A stretch of 23,342 nt of DNA from Amanita rubescens (GCA_015039365.1 WION01000708.1:1-23342), one strand, 5' to 3'. Numbered from the stretch's first letter, positions 1-10,238 are shown. Translations and numbers: made by a program. Notes: generated from the sequence alone by a model not told the origin.

Positions 1-854
1 AGGGTAATAGCGTTGTCGACTGGGCGGGTAAAAGCTAGGACGGATAGTCGGTGACTGCGGAGGCCGACATGATCGTAGGATTGACGTCGTCATCGAGACG
101 CCCAGAAAAGGGAGAGGATGACATGGACAATTGGCAACATCAGGGATGTATGCGTCATGCAAAGTGAGGCTCGAGGGCACACACGCGGGCAAGCAACAGA
201 CGTGAGCTGAGACAAGGACATGCGACACCAGTCATGCTTCAGGTGATGCGCAGCAAACAACAGAATAGGTAGGGCTCGTGGACAAGTGTGTGTGTTAGCT
301 AAGACCAGGACGCGAAATGCACAGGCGCAGTAACGATTGACGGTATCAGAGCGCCAGAAAGAGACGAAGCAAAGAGCGACGTTTCCGATCCGAGTCAATG
401 TGCGCTACGAGCTCTTCGAAAGGTGTCATCAGCAGTCGGCAAGATGACAAGTGCGTGTGTTAGCAGGACCCTGGAATATCAGCACAAAGGTTAGCGACGA
501 AAATTGCCCGTTTTTGGACCTTCCTGCCCGCACCTGTTTTGGGTCCTCGAGGAAAGTTTTGTCCGAATTTTCCCCGGCCACCACCACTGTGGCGGCCCAA
601 ATGTGTCCGCACCCATGACCTGGCGGCCTTCATAGCCTACATAGTACATGGTCGTAGAGGTAGATAACAGCACGCGTTGATGTGAATGGTTGGTCCTGCC
701 AGAGTCGTACTATGGGCTAGTACCGGCCTTGTGCTTGATCTGTAGGTGACGGAGACGTAATGAGGTCTCGACGCCAACACAAAAGCTGGTGTGGTCCGGA
801 GGTTTTTGCTGTGCGCGTATAAAAAAATAATTATGTATGGTAAAATATCGTCTC
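1..854. other. Intergenic stretch, no gene recognised
   Basis: I see no credible gene on either strand. The open frames here are short and have low-complexity or cysteine-rich translations with no motif. The stretch lies downstream of the minus-strand Uds1-like gene, so it may hold its 3' untranslated region. A dispersed near-repeat of about 19 bp (281-299 and 445-463) is the only structure I noticed. An AT-rich patch around 820-850 lies just beyond the Uds1-like stop codon and could contain its polyadenylation region. Confidence 0.5.
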
Positions 855-3542
855 TTATCTCTTCAGTTCGTTCATCAACGCCAGTCTCTGCGACTGTTCA
901 GACATCCGCATCGCGTTCACCTCCGTCTCCGCTGCCAACAGCTGGTTCCGACACTCGGCTAGCTGTACCTCCAATTGCTTACGGATTTTGTCAGGTCCGC
1001 CAGCTACCTCCTCGGCAAGTGTTCAGCGTACGTGCACTGAGCGTGTTGTTGGCATCTGTGAGCTGCCGCAACGTCTCAGCCTGCTCCGCCGCGTATGCTT
1101 CAAATTCCTGCTTCTCCTCTTCGAGATGATCTGCGGCATCCTGTGGGAACTGCATTTCTTCCTGTCTGCACGCATGCACATCTCAGCCTACGTGGCGATC
1201 AAAACGTCACAAAAGACTCACATTTGCATCATCCTCGTCATCAATGCGGCATTCCTCTCTTCCAACGTCTTCACTTGCTTCTGGTACGTTTCAAGTGAGT
1301 TTGTTCCATCCAGCGCAAGCCTTTGAGCCCTATCCGCATTCTGCCTCAGCATATCGTGCACTTGCGCGAATCGAATCAGTCTCTCAATCAACGAGCGATC
1401 ATCTGCAATCAATGCCTGCACTCTTGCAGCAAATGCTTCGAAAGTGAACGGTCCACCTGCCCCTTCGGCATGTGACGAGCCAGCCCGTGCAGACTCGTAT
1501 AGCGTCTTCAAGGATCGCACGTCCAGATCTGCAATAGATTTCGCCCCGGACGAGACATTTCCAATAGGCGATCCCGTACGGAACCCCCGCTGAATTAGCA
1601 AACTTGGCAGCCCGAACCGCTGGAGAAGGGAGGATATTCCACAGAGGCAAGAGGATGGACGTAACTTTAGCAACGCTTACGTCAAGAGGAACGTTGATCT
1701 CTACCGGAGGTAGAGGAGCAGGTGGCTGCGCAGGAGATTCAGTAAGACGCCTGTTGAGTTCAAGCCGTCGTCGTACCCCGAGCTCTCCTGGCCTCCTCTA
1801 GTTCCATCTGTAAGGCTTCCCGCTTGTTCAAACCGCTTCGGACGTCGTTTTCCAGTCGTCGTCGCAGTAACGTCCCACTCTTCTTCGGCTTGTGCATGCA
1901 TTTCCAGCTTGCTATGGACCTTTTGCAGATGGGAACCAATAGCTTGCACTAGTCCCGGCAGCGACGAATCCCTGGAGAAGAACGCAATCTCATGTGCCTG
2001 CATGAGCTCATCCACGGCAGCGAGCCCATCCTCCAGCTCCTGGCCTGCTGCCCGCAAAATCTCCAAATCTTCTTCCTTCTGCCTCTCCAGCTCTTCCTGT
2101 AGCCTAGCCAGGTCCTCCATCTTTTCATCCTGCGCTGCAGCTCGCTCTCTTTCCCACTGTTCTCGTTCGTCTGACCAAGCTCTGCCTTTTTTCTATCTCC
2201 TCCGACAAAGCTTGCATTGTCTCTTCCTTTTTTTCCTCCAGTTCCCTCCGACTTTTCTCCTTCTCCTCAGACAAAGCATTCACCAGTTGTTTTATCTCCT
2301 CTTCTTTCTGCCGCTCCTCCAGTCGTATTCGTTCCTCTTTCCATTGATTCCTGTAGTCAAGATGCTGCTGCTCGAGATTCTCCAACTTGGGCAACTCCCG
2401 CTCCAAAGCAGAAATGGTTTCCTCGGCACTTTGCAGCTCCAACGTCATCGTCGTCTCTACCTCTTGCTTTTCCAAACGCAAGACAGACAACTCTCGTTGT
2501 AGCTCGGCTTGCTTCTTGCCCGCAGCTGTCAAAGCCTCGGTTTCCGCCTTTAGCTTCTCCTCTAGAGTAGTTATTTCTGATGCAGCAGCATCTGGCGTCC
2601 TCGCTCGTTTCGGAATGATCGCATCGACATGTCCTGCAAACAAGTGTGCTCCGTCGAAACGAGTAGAGGTCGAAGCGGCCGACATCACTGATCTCGATGG
2701 GGATAGGGATGGTGTACCGTTTTGGATGGGAGAGTTGTAACCAGAGTCGCAACACTCTGTTTTGGCGCCAACTTTTTCTCCATGTTCCGCACTGAGAGGC
2801 TGAGGACGCTCGCACGGTGCTCCATCAAGCGTCTATGCACCTCGTTGGCTCTGTGCGAGACACGCAGGAGTTCGGCTTGAGCAGTATCAACCCGCTTGTT
2901 TGTCGCTTCTAGTTGGTCCTCGGATTGCTTAGATACACTCTTGTTGGACGAGTTCATCTTGACCAGTGACTTTTCAGCATCCCGTATTTTGGTCTCTAGA
3001 GCAAGCTTCTTGGTTGTTGCACTAAGGCGGGATTGCAGAACATGATGCTCCTGTAATAACCTAACTGTTAAATATAACACGGAGATGGTTGAATGATTAT
3101 AAATCCCTACGAGCCTTTTTAAGTTCTTCCACCTCTTCCGAGGTAAGAATATCGTATTCCCGGCTATCGACCAGCAGACTGATAATCAACTCATCGCGAG
3201 TATTGAGTAACGTTGATGATCGTTTCCAATCTGGCCTCAAGTCTACCTCGGTATCAACCTTGGCCACAGACAATAAACGGCTTAGGCCTATATGAGGCGA
3301 CGATGATGGCGTTATGGCGGGTGAACTAGTCCGAGTGCCATTCTGCTTTCCAGAGGTTGAAGAAACACTGGAGGTCAAACTCCTCGTACGGGTGCTTTCG
3401 GCTGCGATTTTTGCTTCTTTACCAGTACCAGAGCGGGGGTTACTGAGGCGGGAGGACTGCCTTCAGGCAACGGTGGCCATGACGGGCCAGAATTTGAAGA
3501 GAATAAGCCCGGGCTTATCAGAGGCGGGTCAGTCGCAAGTGT
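855..3542 (-). pseudogene. Frame-disrupted Uds1-domain coiled-coil protein gene (septation-related family)
   Basis: The minus-strand translation matches what I know of the fungal Uds1 (up-regulated during septation) family. In order it has a Ser/Pro-rich N-terminus, the signature segment SREYDILTSEEVEELKK (about 3110-3160), the motif KKLALETKIRDAEKSL, a long coiled coil rich in Glu/Lys/Leu/Arg, a segment with ADLDVRSLKTLYES (about 1520), and a coiled-coil tail ending at a TAA at 855-857. Two introns have clear GT-AG ends: 3065-3110 and 1166-1221. The frame otherwise jumps without a plausible intron at about seven places: near 1022, the C run 1584-1588, the C run 1776-1779, 1878-1886, the T run 2187-2192, about 2749 and the T run 3408-3412. 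Most need a one-base change in a short run. No start codon is evident. The 5'-most coding-like sequence begins at an AG acceptor near 3542, only 22 bp from the HUS1 start. A 69-nt intron could replace the shift near 2749. Assembly error in homopolymers is the main alternative to true decay. Confidence 0.6.
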
Positions 3543-3564
3543 GACCTAATACACCAACAAAACA

Positions 3565-4668
3565 ATGCGCTTTAGAACTTCCATTGACGACGTTCAGACT
3601 TTCTTCAGTAAGAACCCAGTCTCGCTCGCACAGGTTAAATCTATGGGCAGAAATCGTACAGTCTGTAGAAAAAATACAAAAAAAATGTATCATCAAGTTG
3701 ACCGAAGAAGATATACATATCATTTGCAATAGCGAGACAAACGAAGGGGGTCTTCAAGTCTGGTCGTGCGTCTCTTTTATCGTATCGTAGTGCATCTCAC
3801 TTGGTTTAGTAAAGTCAAGGTAGACTCCCTGTTCAGCAACTATCGTATCCAATCCAACTCAGAGAACACCATCACCCTGACACTCGCGCCCGAGGCGCTT
3901 CTTGTCGCGTTACGTTCCGCAGCGGCGCCTTCAACATCGTCCACGTCTGGCTATGAGTTGGAAGAGGTCGTCATGAAACTAGCCAAAAAGAACGATCAGG
4001 CAGTGCTGTCCTTTGAGATAGCAGGTCTGTCCCGTGCAGGCCGCAGGATGCGCGTTACCCACGATGTGAGAATCGAAGTTATGAAACCTGCAGAGGTACA
4101 AAAGCTTGAAGAACCGAGGGTGCCAGAGCCGGACGTTCGTGGACTATATGCGCGTCTTTGGGTTGTCACTGATTCAGCATAGGTTCATGTACTTTTGCCG
4201 CCGCTGAATAAACTGAGAACAATCGTAGAACGACTGCGGCCGATGGCGAACGTCCTCGCGTTTCGCGCCAACAATAATAAGAAACTGCAACTTTCAATTT
4301 TCACCGAGAGCGTCAAGGTGGAGACGGATTGGAACAATTGCGTGAATCCGAGAAGTGTGTACCGTGTTGTCGTGCTCGTACCTTATTCAAGGCTGCCATA
4401 GTGCCGCACCAGGAAGATCGTGACCCAGATCAGATATATGAAGTGTGTATCTCGTTAAAGGGTTTCTCCAAGTTTTTGAACAGCTATGTCGTATCCACAA
4501 CGACCATTGCTTGTACGGCCATTATCGTTATATGGGCGAACTGAGCTAATTAAGTTCTTTATAGGTCTTTGCCATCACTATTGCATAATTCTCTACGTTT
4601 ATATTGGGGACGTCGCAGATGCTGGGGGCGTCCTCACGTTTTATATACCAGCTATGATTAGCGAGTAG
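3565..4668 (+). CDS. HUS1: Checkpoint clamp subunit Hus1 (9-1-1 complex)
   Basis: Hus1 forms the PCNA-like 9-1-1 ring with Rad9 and Rad1, which is loaded at DNA damage and activates the ATR/Mec1 checkpoint in the nucleus. I model six exons: 3565-3607, 3651-3765, 3810-4134, 4183-4354, 4402-4512 and 4565-4668. The introns are 43, 44, 48, 47 and 52 nt, all GT-AG. The product is 289 residues, the usual size for fungal Hus1. Recognisable family blocks are the MRFR start, QSVEKIQKKCIIKL, NYRIQSNSENTITL, VMKLAKKNDQAVLSFEI, VTHDVRIEVMKPAEV, LPPLNKLRTIVERLRPM, QEDRDPDQIYEVCISLKGF and the C-terminal IGDVADAGGVLTFYIPAMI. Every junction restores the conserved frame, and no internal stop or shift remains. 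The gene is head-to-head with the broken Uds1-like gene and convergent with ERV2. Exon edges were set by eye; the 4134/4135 donor (gttcgt) is the weakest. Confidence 0.92.
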
Positions 4669-4749
4669 TACAGCGTTAGTGACATTCCTGAAAGTTGTAA
4701 AGCCCAATACGTTAATATAATATAAATCATCCAAATCCAGTGCAGTTCG

Positions 4750-5677
4750 TCAACCACCTTTAATCATCTCAACGCCCGTGTCCCTGTCTACACTTGGCAA
4801 GTGTTCTAGGTCCATTGGATCGCTCCCGTTAGCCGTATTCCTCGACGTTTGTTTTTCCTTTGGATCATCACCACATCCACAATCGTACTCTGCATCGAGG
4901 TTCGCGCAGTCAAACCATGGTTTACCTAGCCTTTTGTTCACTTCGTTGTGAACCGAGCAGAGCCAAAGTGCAGCAGAGCGTCTGGAAGAGGTCTGTGGTG
5001 GGTATTTCTTCAGCAGAGCTTGGAATTCGGCCGCACATTCGCCGCAGGGATACAGCCGAGAAAGAAGGTGGAAGTAGGATGAGAGGGCCGTACGTTCGTC
5101 AGGCGTTGGGTGCTACCGATAAGTGAGTGGCATGCCTCAGAAACAAGTGATGGTATATTAAACCTCTGGAAAACGGAGTGTCATTGTGTGGCTGTGGAGA
5201 AGGTTATGTTCCGGGTGGAATGGTATTCGCTAGAAGGACGTACAGCAGTTTCCATGTTGCGCGTCCCAGCGCTGCTCTGCAATCAAGAGAATTAATGAAT
5301 CGTTACAAGCTAGTGAGAAGCGATTGTACTTCGCGGTCGCATTTCCAAGCTTGGACATGATAACCCCACCGTGAACGCTCGACTCGCTGCTCATCCCGCT
5401 GAAATTATCTGGTTTGGATTTGAGTGTCGGAGCGGCGGTATAGCCGTGGACTGTCTGGATGGATCCGTTGTGCCAAACGCCCTCTACGCCGCCCTCGCCG
5501 AACAGTTGTCCTGTCCATGGATCGATGTAAGCGCGTGCTGGTGGGTGGAGGAAGGCAACCATCGATAGCAGGCCCTGTCCTGCTGTTGAAACAGTACTTT
5601 AGAACGAAAGAAACAACACGTACGAGCACAGCTACGACGAGCAAAAATGACTTTGCGAAGCGGGAGATAATGACCAT
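4750..5677 (-). CDS. ERV2: FAD-linked sulfhydryl oxidase, ERV2 type
   Basis: Erv/ALR-family enzymes use FAD and a CxxC centre to form disulfides and pass electrons to oxygen; Erv2 acts in the endoplasmic reticulum lumen. Five exons on the minus strand are inferred: 5624-5677, 5330-5574, 5244-5276, 5164-5191 and 4750-5112, with introns of 49, 53, 52 and 51 nt. The product is 240 residues. The N-terminus (SRFAKSFLLVVAVLGLLSMV) is a hydrophobic signal-anchor, which fits the ER rather than the mitochondrial Erv1 type. The catalytic domain shows LGRATWKLLHTMTLRFPEHP, the active site YPCGEC, and VHNEVNKRLGKPWFDC. The YDCGCGDD near the C-terminus is the CxC-type shuttle cysteine pair of Erv2. It diverges from the AsnRS gene across 119 bp and converges on HUS1 with 81 bp between stop codons. 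The exon 1-2 junction was chosen because it keeps frame and continues the hydrophobic helix. Confidence 0.9.
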
Positions 5678-5796
5678 CCTCGAGGCAGAGTATGAGTGTG
5701 TGAAGTGTGAATGAAAATCAAGTCGCGTCTGATAAGATAAGATAAAAAAAAAATCTCTCGAGTCATTCTCCAACTTGCTTTCAGACTCCCATCGCC
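5678..5796. promoter_or_regulatory. Divergent promoter shared by ERV2 and cytosolic AsnRS genes
   Basis: Only 119 bp separate the two start codons, so both 5' untranslated regions and promoters must fit or overlap here. On the plus strand a repeated GATAAGATAAGATA tract (possible GATA-factor sites) and an A9 run lie about 50-60 bp before the AsnRS start, and a pyrimidine-rich stretch follows. No clear TATA box was seen. The regulatory role is inferred from position. Confidence 0.6.
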
Positions 5797-7699
5797 ATGG
5801 CCACCGTGTACATCGATGAGCTATCTGGCACCGACACCGCCGGCCTGGGCACCCTAGAATCACCTTACCAGTCGTTAGGACATGCGATCTTTGCTAGCCC
5901 TGATGATGCCAAGTATCTCGTACGCAAGGACGCGGGTGGCGAATATACAGAACCGACCCAGTCATCCCTGAAAAAGGCAAAGAAAACGGCAGATGGATTA
6001 GAAAAGAAGAAGAAGAAGGCGGAAGAGCTCAAGGAGAGAGAGTTGGCCAAGGACACCGAAGAGAAAGAGAAACGAGAGAAATTATTGGAAGAAAGCAAGA
6101 AAATCGTGCTCGTGGAGGATGACACTTTACCGCAGGCCAAGAGGGTGTGCTCTTCGTATTCTCTCGTGCTTACCGTGACCGACAGTCGGTTAGGCCAAGA
6201 TTTCTCAGCTAGCCGAGTACAGATCCCAGCGCGTCAGGGTGTTCGGCTGGGTCCATCGTCTGCGTGATCAGAAAGGGATTATATTCATCGTTCTTAGAGA
6301 TGGTACTGGATTCCTCCAAGCCTTGCTTTCCGGAAAGCCCGTTTGTTCTTTCCTTATCATCCCTATCGTCGCGCCTGATAACGAGATAGGCACAAACCTA
6401 CGAGGCGCTGACGCTCACCATTGAGACGTCCGTCGAGCTTGTAGGCTCTCTCCAACCCGTCCCCGAAGGCAAGACAGCACCTGGTGGACACGAGCTTGTC
6501 GTCGACTACTGGCGCGTCTTGGGCGGTGCACCAGGCGCCGAAGAAGCATTTACTAACCGACTCAATGAGGTGTGTTGTGGCGAGTCGCAGCTGATCGCCT
6601 GCTCATTTGCGTGTAGAAATCCGACCCGTCCATTCTTGCGGATTTGCGACACCTCGTTCTTCGCGGCGAGACCGCTTCTTCTGTCCTGCGACTGCGGTCT
6701 CACCTCCTATCTGCTTTCCGCACCACCTATGCTTCTCACAACCTGCTCGAAGTCACTCCACCATGCCTCGTTCAAACTCAAGTCGAGGGCGGAGCGACAT
6801 TATTCAAGCTAGATTACTACGGACAATCCGCCTTCCTTACACAAAGTTCCCAATTATACCTAGAGACCTGTCTCCCTGCGCTCGGCGACGTCTTCTGTGT
6901 TCAAGAAAGTTTTAGAGCGGAGAACAGCCATACCAGGCGTCACCTTTCGGAATATACCCATCTCGAGGCTGAGGTAGGATTCATTACCTTCCCCGAATTG
7001 TTGGACCACATAGAGACCATTATCTGCGAGACCGTCGACATTCTCCTCGCCGATCCTGTCTCCTCCTCTCTCATTCGTACTTTGAACCCCAACTTTGTCG
7101 CTCCAACGCGGCCTTTTATGCGCATTTCGTACGTCGAGGCGATTCAATGGCTTAACCAACATGGAATCGAGAGGCCCGAAGAGGATGACGCAGGTAACGT
7201 TATCAAGGGCGAAAACGGCGAACCGGTCATGGTCGAGCACAAGGTCGGCGATGACATTGCAGAGGCTGCGGAAAGGCAAATGACGGACGTCATCGGAAAA
7301 CCGGTGTTCTTGTACGGGTTCCCAAAGGAGTTGAAGTCGTTCTATATGAAGAGCATGCCTCGCGGCAAGTTTTCGCTTACCGACGGCGTTGTAGACGGTG
7401 ATGATGGCGCGGACGGAAGAGTTTTCACCGAATCATGCGACTTACTTATGCCCAACGTCGGCGAGATTGTCGGTGGATCGATGAGGATTTCCGATATAAA
7501 CGAGTTACTCGAGGGGTACAAGCGAGAAGGCATTGACCCTGCACCATATTACTGGTTTACGGATTTGCGCAAGTACGGAACTTGCGAGCATGGTGGGTAT
7601 GGTTTAGGTGTAGAGAGATTTTTGGCATGGTTGGGCAATAGGTATACAGTTAGGGAGTGTTCGTTATATCCAAGGTGGCCAGGGAAGGCAACGCCATAG
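5797..7699 (+). CDS. DED81: Asparaginyl-tRNA synthetase, cytoplasmic (class II)
   Basis: This enzyme activates asparagine with ATP and charges tRNA-Asn in the cytosol. Four exons are inferred: 5797-6144, 6194-6340, 6390-6569 and 6617-7699, with introns of 49, 49 and 47 nt. The product is 585 residues, near the size of yeast Ded81. Domains in order: the fungal N-terminal extension (MATVYIDELSGTDTAG) with a Lys/Glu-rich helical linker; an OB-fold anticodon-binding domain (VRVFGWVHRLRDQKGIIFIV); and a class II catalytic core. Motif 1 lies around SAFRTTYASHNLLEV, motif 2 is FRAENSHTRRHLSEYTHLEAE shortened here to its first part FRAENSHTRRHLSEY, and motif 3 is GYGLGVERFLAWL. The C-terminus VRECSLYPRWPGKATP is typical of AsnRS rather than AspRS. 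All introns keep frame and no damage is visible. A separate mitochondrial AsnRS is less likely because no presequence is seen. Confidence 0.93.
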
Positions 7700-8029
7700 G
7701 TGCTGGTGGAGTTCATTGGTTTGCCTTGTCTTTCTAATTAGAGTTCCATCATGATTCATGAAAACTGCAGACTCAAGCCCTGCTAAATTGCTAATTAGCT
7801 TGGGAGACTATTGGAGTGTCCCAAGCCAAACTAGCATGTAGTGTCTCCAGACTCCTATTCAAGTTGAATAAATTATAGATAACAATAAATATTCAAAGAA
7901 AATCTCTTGCTAGCTATATGTATGACATTCAACATGTTTCATGTTTATATGTGTGATCACTTATATACTATCAGGAAAATTCTGGTTTGGCTTATGCACT
8001 TTGGGAGCTTAAAATGTCTTTCCTGCCTT
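7700..8029. other. Intergenic, probable 3' flank of AsnRS gene
   Basis: No gene is visible. The first 150-200 bases probably hold the AsnRS 3' untranslated region and polyadenylation signals; AATAAA-like strings occur around 7866-7895. Base composition becomes AT-richer than in the genes to the left, marking the change from the compact gene cluster to repeat-derived DNA. Confidence 0.45.
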
Positions 8030-8745
8030 AGTGATAAAAATGGCTAAGACCATCTAAGACACTAAGTGCATTAAGGTCATGAAGAAAGGATAACTAGGTG
8101 GTCACGGACTAAGTGAAGGAGCAGCTAAGCTCCAAGCACCATCGTTGGTGGTCCTAGGCAGCAGCGAGGGAAGGGGACTGAGTGAGCGGTAGGAATACTC
8201 ACGCGGTAAGGAAGTTAAGAATGTAAGAGATCTTATAGGAGCTAGAGGCTCAACTATAGAGAGAAGATAGTAGATTGGGATATGGAGAGACGTCGAAATG
8301 TCCCTCCTTATATACTACTGCTATGTACAAACATATGTAAACTACACTATCTAAGGAGCTTATCCTATTGGAGGATAAGGTGTGTAGTATGACTGATGAT
8401 GCATAGTAATGCACGTCATATATGATGTCATAGCACAGGATTGTGGTGACAGATATTATAGAGTTTGATGTATTGTGAGAACAATATGTGATTGCTGTGC
8501 AATAGCGTCATCCGCAGTCAAGATAATGCAAGTGTACTATAGATAGTCTTTCTAGTACCTTCTAGTGAAGACTAGAGCGGTCTAGGCTATCTATGATGTC
8601 ATAGTAATCTAGTCTACTTCTAGATTACTCTAGACTGCTTATTAATATTAGATAATATATTAGATAATATATTAGATAATTTATCAGGTCATTGCCATTT
8701 ACCTAAGTCTAAGTCCTTTTTGTCAAGTCCAAGATAAGGCCATTG
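8030..8745 (-). repeat. Probable solo LTR remnant, minus orientation
   Basis: Read on the minus strand, this stretch has LTR-like order. AT-rich U3-like sequence includes a 12-bp unit (TTAGATAATATA) repeated nearly three times at about 8648-8684 and several CTAGA-type inverted repeats. A TATA box (TATATAAGG, plus-strand 8306-8314) follows, then a pyrimidine-rich CT stretch typical of a retrotransposon leader. No ORF, primer-binding site or second LTR was found. The ends are approximate: TGTCAATGG on the minus strand near 8745 could be the start. The layout resembles Ty1/copia LTRs of Agaricomycetes as I remember them, but this is recognition by structure only. Confidence 0.4.
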
Positions 8746-9294
8746 ACACAGTATTTTGCAGCCCACTGTTCCTTGAGGAATTCATGGAATCTATGGAATT
8801 GTGCAGAATAACATTCTACTTTTAACAAATAATGGTATACAACACCCCCTACTATATTGATTATGTAATTTTAAATGTTTTCATTAAAGGGAATATACAT
8901 GTACATACATATGTATAAGCATTTGAAAGCTCTCTTCTTGCCAGACTCCTGCCCAGTCCCTCGGAGTGAGCTTGATGATGTTATGTAAGCATATCACTCC
9001 AGAGGGACTGGCAAATAACATGTGTCAACAAACGTGCAGGTTGGCCATTTTGTGTGATGAATTGTGACAACCTGTCGGACTTTGAAACCCTTGCATGTGT
9101 CCAGCGCACTGTATTGCACTCGTTATCTGGCTTGTATGCCTCTTCATGTCGAGTGCTTGGCTTAACACAAGGTGAGTGTATCCACATTGTATCTACTATA
9201 TTTGTCCTCTGACACTTTTTTTAATATGAAATTAGCGTGTCACTCCCTCCTTTCCGCATTGAGCCTTTTGTCCCATCCTTTGATGACATCCGAC
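8746..9294. other. Gene-free stretch with one hairpin
   Basis: I found no protein motif on either strand. The only clear structure is an inverted repeat at 8953-8968 and 8995-9011, described separately. This DNA lies between the probable solo LTR and the foldback element and is likely old repeat-derived sequence. Confidence 0.4.
8953..9011. repeat. 16-bp inverted repeat (hairpin)
   Basis: CCAGTCCCTCGGAGTG at 8953-8968 pairs with CACTCCAGAGGGACTGG at 8995-9011, with one extra A in the right arm and a 26-nt loop. It could be a remnant of a small inverted-repeat element or a structured RNA; no gene context supports either. Confidence 0.6.
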
Positions 9295-9297
9295 TTA

Positions 9298-9766
9298 CTG
9301 CCTTTTTCACATAAGTTGGCGGGGTGAGAAAAAATTGAAAAAATGCACACCAGAGAGAAATTGGCATAACTCGCCGAGTTTTACACAGAATAACGTCAGT
9401 GTTAGTGCATTAGAACAAGAATACATAGTACATTTTACCTGTAGTGCTCCAAGTACATGAGGATGGAATTTTGGGGATGTGTATACATGGCATCGGAGAT
9501 TTGGAAAAATGGTAATAAATGTTGTGACAGCCACGGAATTACCAAAAATTATTCAAATTATTCAAATGTGTAGGGTATGGCTGAAATCTCCGAAACTCAA
9601 TCTTCTTATGTTCGGACCATTACAGGGGAAAAGTGCTATTTATTCCAGTTCTAATGCACTAATACCGACGTCATTCCGCATAAAACTCGGCGAGTTATAC
9701 CAATTTCTTTCTGGCACGTGTTTTTTCAGTTTTTTCTCACCCCGCCAACTTATATGAAAAAGGCAG
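9298..9766. mobile_element. Foldback/MITE-like element with long terminal inverted repeats
   Basis: The 469-bp segment starts CTGCCTTTTTCA and ends with the matching inverse, and is flanked by TA on both sides (9296-9297 and 9767-9768). By eye the outer 120 bases of each arm match at roughly 85-90%. A more diverged match continues to about 190 bases per arm (about 9298-9487 and 9577-9766), leaving a spacer near 90 bp. The two arms even give similar peptides in opposite directions (KLGEL.QFLSG...FFSPRQL). No transposase is encoded. TA flanks fit a Tc1/mariner-type target duplication, but a TTA/TAA duplication would fit equally well because the repeat extends one base further. It ends 64 bp before the chromovirus LTR. 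Confidence 0.8.
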
Positions 9767-9830
9767 TAAAACATTTGAAAACTTCAGGAAGGTACCTTGT
9801 GCATGGCAAATACATGTCTGTGAGGCAATC

Positions 9831-10238
9831 TGTTACAAACGTACGTCATGGCCTATCTTTTTCTTATCTTATCATCTATGTTATCTCTCCTACGTCACTG
9901 TTTGCATATGCGTTCCTTCTGGAACATTCATCGTTTATCATATGCTATTTCATTTTATCACATGTATGTCGATTATCACATGTAAACCGTTTCATTATCA
10001 CATGCATACCTACTTACTATATTTGCGTATATACCTTGTACTATATAAAATACGCAAATATACGACTAGACCTCAGTCTAGTTTTAACAGTCAAAATCTG
10101 TCTCGTTATCGTCTAAGATCCCCTGAGGACTTATCCGATAACACTCTACTCTTTGAACGTTCTTAAGTGCCGGAACTCCCTTGAGGAACCTACGGTACCT
10201 GATAAGCTTGACTTATCAGTGAACGAACAAACGTAACA
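9831..10238 (+). repeat. 5' LTR of the chromovirus
   Basis: The 408-bp repeat starts TGTTAC and ends GTAACA, a perfect 6-bp inverted terminus of TG...CA type. A TATA box lies at 10042-10049. The predicted transcript start, 33 nt downstream at 10075, begins AGTCTAGTTTTA, which is complementary to the sequence just after the LTR. Upstream are four TTATCA(C/T)ATG motifs (9935, 9955, 9973, 9995), candidate factor-binding sites. A 13-bp inverted repeat (10018-10030 with 10050-10062) brackets the TATA box. Assignment rests on these internal features because no second copy is in the window. Confidence 0.78.

Noticed and set aside
90..398. Minus-strand open frame of 102 codons
   Set aside because: Cysteine/histidine-rich translation without domain, codon pattern or splice context; likely chance.
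281..463. Near-identical 19-bp strings at 281-299 and 445-463
   Set aside because: Two imperfect copies of a GT-rich string with no third copy or element ends; too weak to call.
2683..2753. 69-nt intron in the Uds1-like gene
   Set aside because: GT-AG ends exist and keep frame, but the skipped sequence reads as Ser/Pro-rich family-like protein in one frame, so a one-base loss near 2749 is at least as likely. Left open rather than annotated.
9307..9757. Two opposed ORFs with similar peptides
   Set aside because: They arise because the foldback element's arms are inverted copies; the peptides are low-complexity and not gene-like.
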